This document shows positions 63,489 to 64,000 of a stretch of DNA of 64,000 bases, in pieces. Source of the DNA: Benzoatithermus sp963720725 (lineage in GTDB: Bacteria; Pseudomonadota; Alphaproteobacteria; Geminicoccales; Geminicoccaceae); assembly GCA_963720725.1 (NCBI GenBank), contig CAVRGN010000001.1, positions 186,001-250,000 of the forward strand. Reading direction: 5' to 3'. Below the pieces are notes generated by a model. That model made no database searches, was not told the DNA's origin, and saw nothing but the letters and a program-made list of their open reading frames with translations. Made by a program: the position numbers and the translations under genes. How positions within the stretch are numbered: the stretch's first letter is position 1; each line of letters opens with the position of its first letter.

Positions 63489-64000
63489 GTGGAAGCTTTC
63501 GGCTCGCTGATGATGGGGTTCGGGGTCCTGGCCGACCCCATGAACATCGTCTACATGCTGGTCGGCCTGTTCTTGGGCATTCTCATCGGCGTTCTCCCCG
63601 GTCTTGGCGGTGCCAACGGCGTGGCGATCCTGCTGCCGCTGACCTTCGGCATGTCGCCGACCTCCGCGATCATCATGCTGTCCTGCATCTATTGGGGTGC
63701 CCTGTTCGGCGGCGCCATCACCTCGATCCTGTTCAACATCCCGGGCGAGCCCTGGTCGGTCGCCACCACCTTCGACGGCTACCCGATGGCGCAGCAGGGC
63801 AAGGCCGGCGAGGCCCTGGTGGGCGCCTTCACCTCCTCGTTCGTCGGCGCTCTGTTCGCCGTGCTGATGATCACCTTTCTCGCCCCCCATCTCGCCCGGT
63901 TCGCGCTGCAGTTCGGCCCGGCCGAGTTCTTCGCCGTCCAGTTCCTGACCTTCTGCAGCTTCATCGGCATGGGCAAGGAGCCGCCGGCCAAGATCGTGTC
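63489..64000 (+). CDS. tctA: Tripartite tricarboxylate transporter large membrane subunit, partial
   Basis: The N-terminal ~170 residues of the large (about 500-residue) permease subunit, cut by the right edge. Seen: YMLVGLFLGILIGVLPGLGG, AILLPLTFGMSPTSAIIMLS, GGAITSILFNIPGEPWSVAT and FDGYPMAQQGKAGEALVGAF, highly typical of TctA. Translation begins at a GTG at 63489 after GAGGAA. It completes a tctCBA operon. Confidence 0.94.
   Translation, partial: MEAFGSLMMGFGVLADPMNIVYMLVGLFLGILIGVLPGLGGANGVAILLPLTFGMSPTSAIIMLSCIYWGALFGGAITSILFNIPGEPWSVATTFDGYPMAQQGKAGEALVGAFTSSFVGALFAVLMITFLAPHLARFALQFGPAEFFAVQFLTFCSFIGMGKEPPAKIV

Overview
The window is a high-GC chromosomal segment whose gene content points to an alphaproteobacterium of the Rhodospirillales/Rhizobiales type. 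Indicators are the divergent hemC/tsaD pair, a soxBDAG sarcosine oxidase operon with a GATase1-AraC regulator, HspQ, class II DAHP synthase beside a glutathione reductase, a TctCBA carboxylate transporter and a perfect FNR/FixK-type box. The genus cannot be named from the sequence. No tRNA, rRNA, CRISPR array or intact insertion sequence was seen.

Layout. 1-1.5 kb: hemC (running off the left edge) and tsaD. 1.6-3.6 kb: a small accessory patch with a VapBC toxin-antitoxin pair, a decayed second copy of the tsaD 3' end, and a gene with a PD-(D/E)XK-like motif. 3.7-11.3 kb: glycine-betaine/sarcosine catabolism (regulator, soxB, a cyanophycinase-like peptidase, soxD, soxA, soxG). 11.4-26.5 kb: mostly housekeeping or catabolic genes: HdeD-like protein, GH63-type glycosidase, M19 dipeptidase, mmsA, pepN, an mmsB-like dehydrogenase, hspQ, fructose-6-phosphate aldolase/transaldolase, and an unusual PEP carboxylase. 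26.7-31.1 kb: SYLF protein, ClC channel, alpha/beta hydrolase and a low-complexity protein. 31.2-34.5 kb: a defence/toxin-antitoxin patch with a HEPN-motif gene of low GC, an Uma2 remnant, MazEF, an orphan HigA and HicBA. 34.5-38.5 kb: aroG, gor, a solute-binding-domain protein and a cupin. 38.6-41.5 kb: an A+T-rich accessory patch with two divergent membrane-anchored proteins and a 13-copy 19-bp tandem repeat. 41.6-45.5 kb: secreted monohaem protein, lipoprotein, TetR regulator with a palindromic operator, DUF2852 protein. 45.8-55.3 kb: an FNR-type promoter driving hsp20, hpf and an acyl-CoA synthetase, then two more AMP-binding ligases, an MDR oxidoreductase and a ketopantoate reductase-like gene. 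55.3-61.3 kb: three tandem paralogues of secreted PQQ-type sugar dehydrogenases. 61.9-64 kb: tctC, tctB and partial tctA.

Two themes cut across the window. First, about a dozen genes, several strongly conserved (soxA, soxG, clcA, mazF), carry single-base frameshifts, and most resolve as one extra base. This looks more like residual insertion errors in the assembly than real gene decay. Such genes are annotated over their full reconstructed span. Second, the accessory patches (1.6-3.6, 31.2-34.4 and 38.6-41 kb) hold the toxin-antitoxin genes, gene remnants and repeats. The likeliest new biology lies there, together with the FNR-class stress operon at 45.8 kb.
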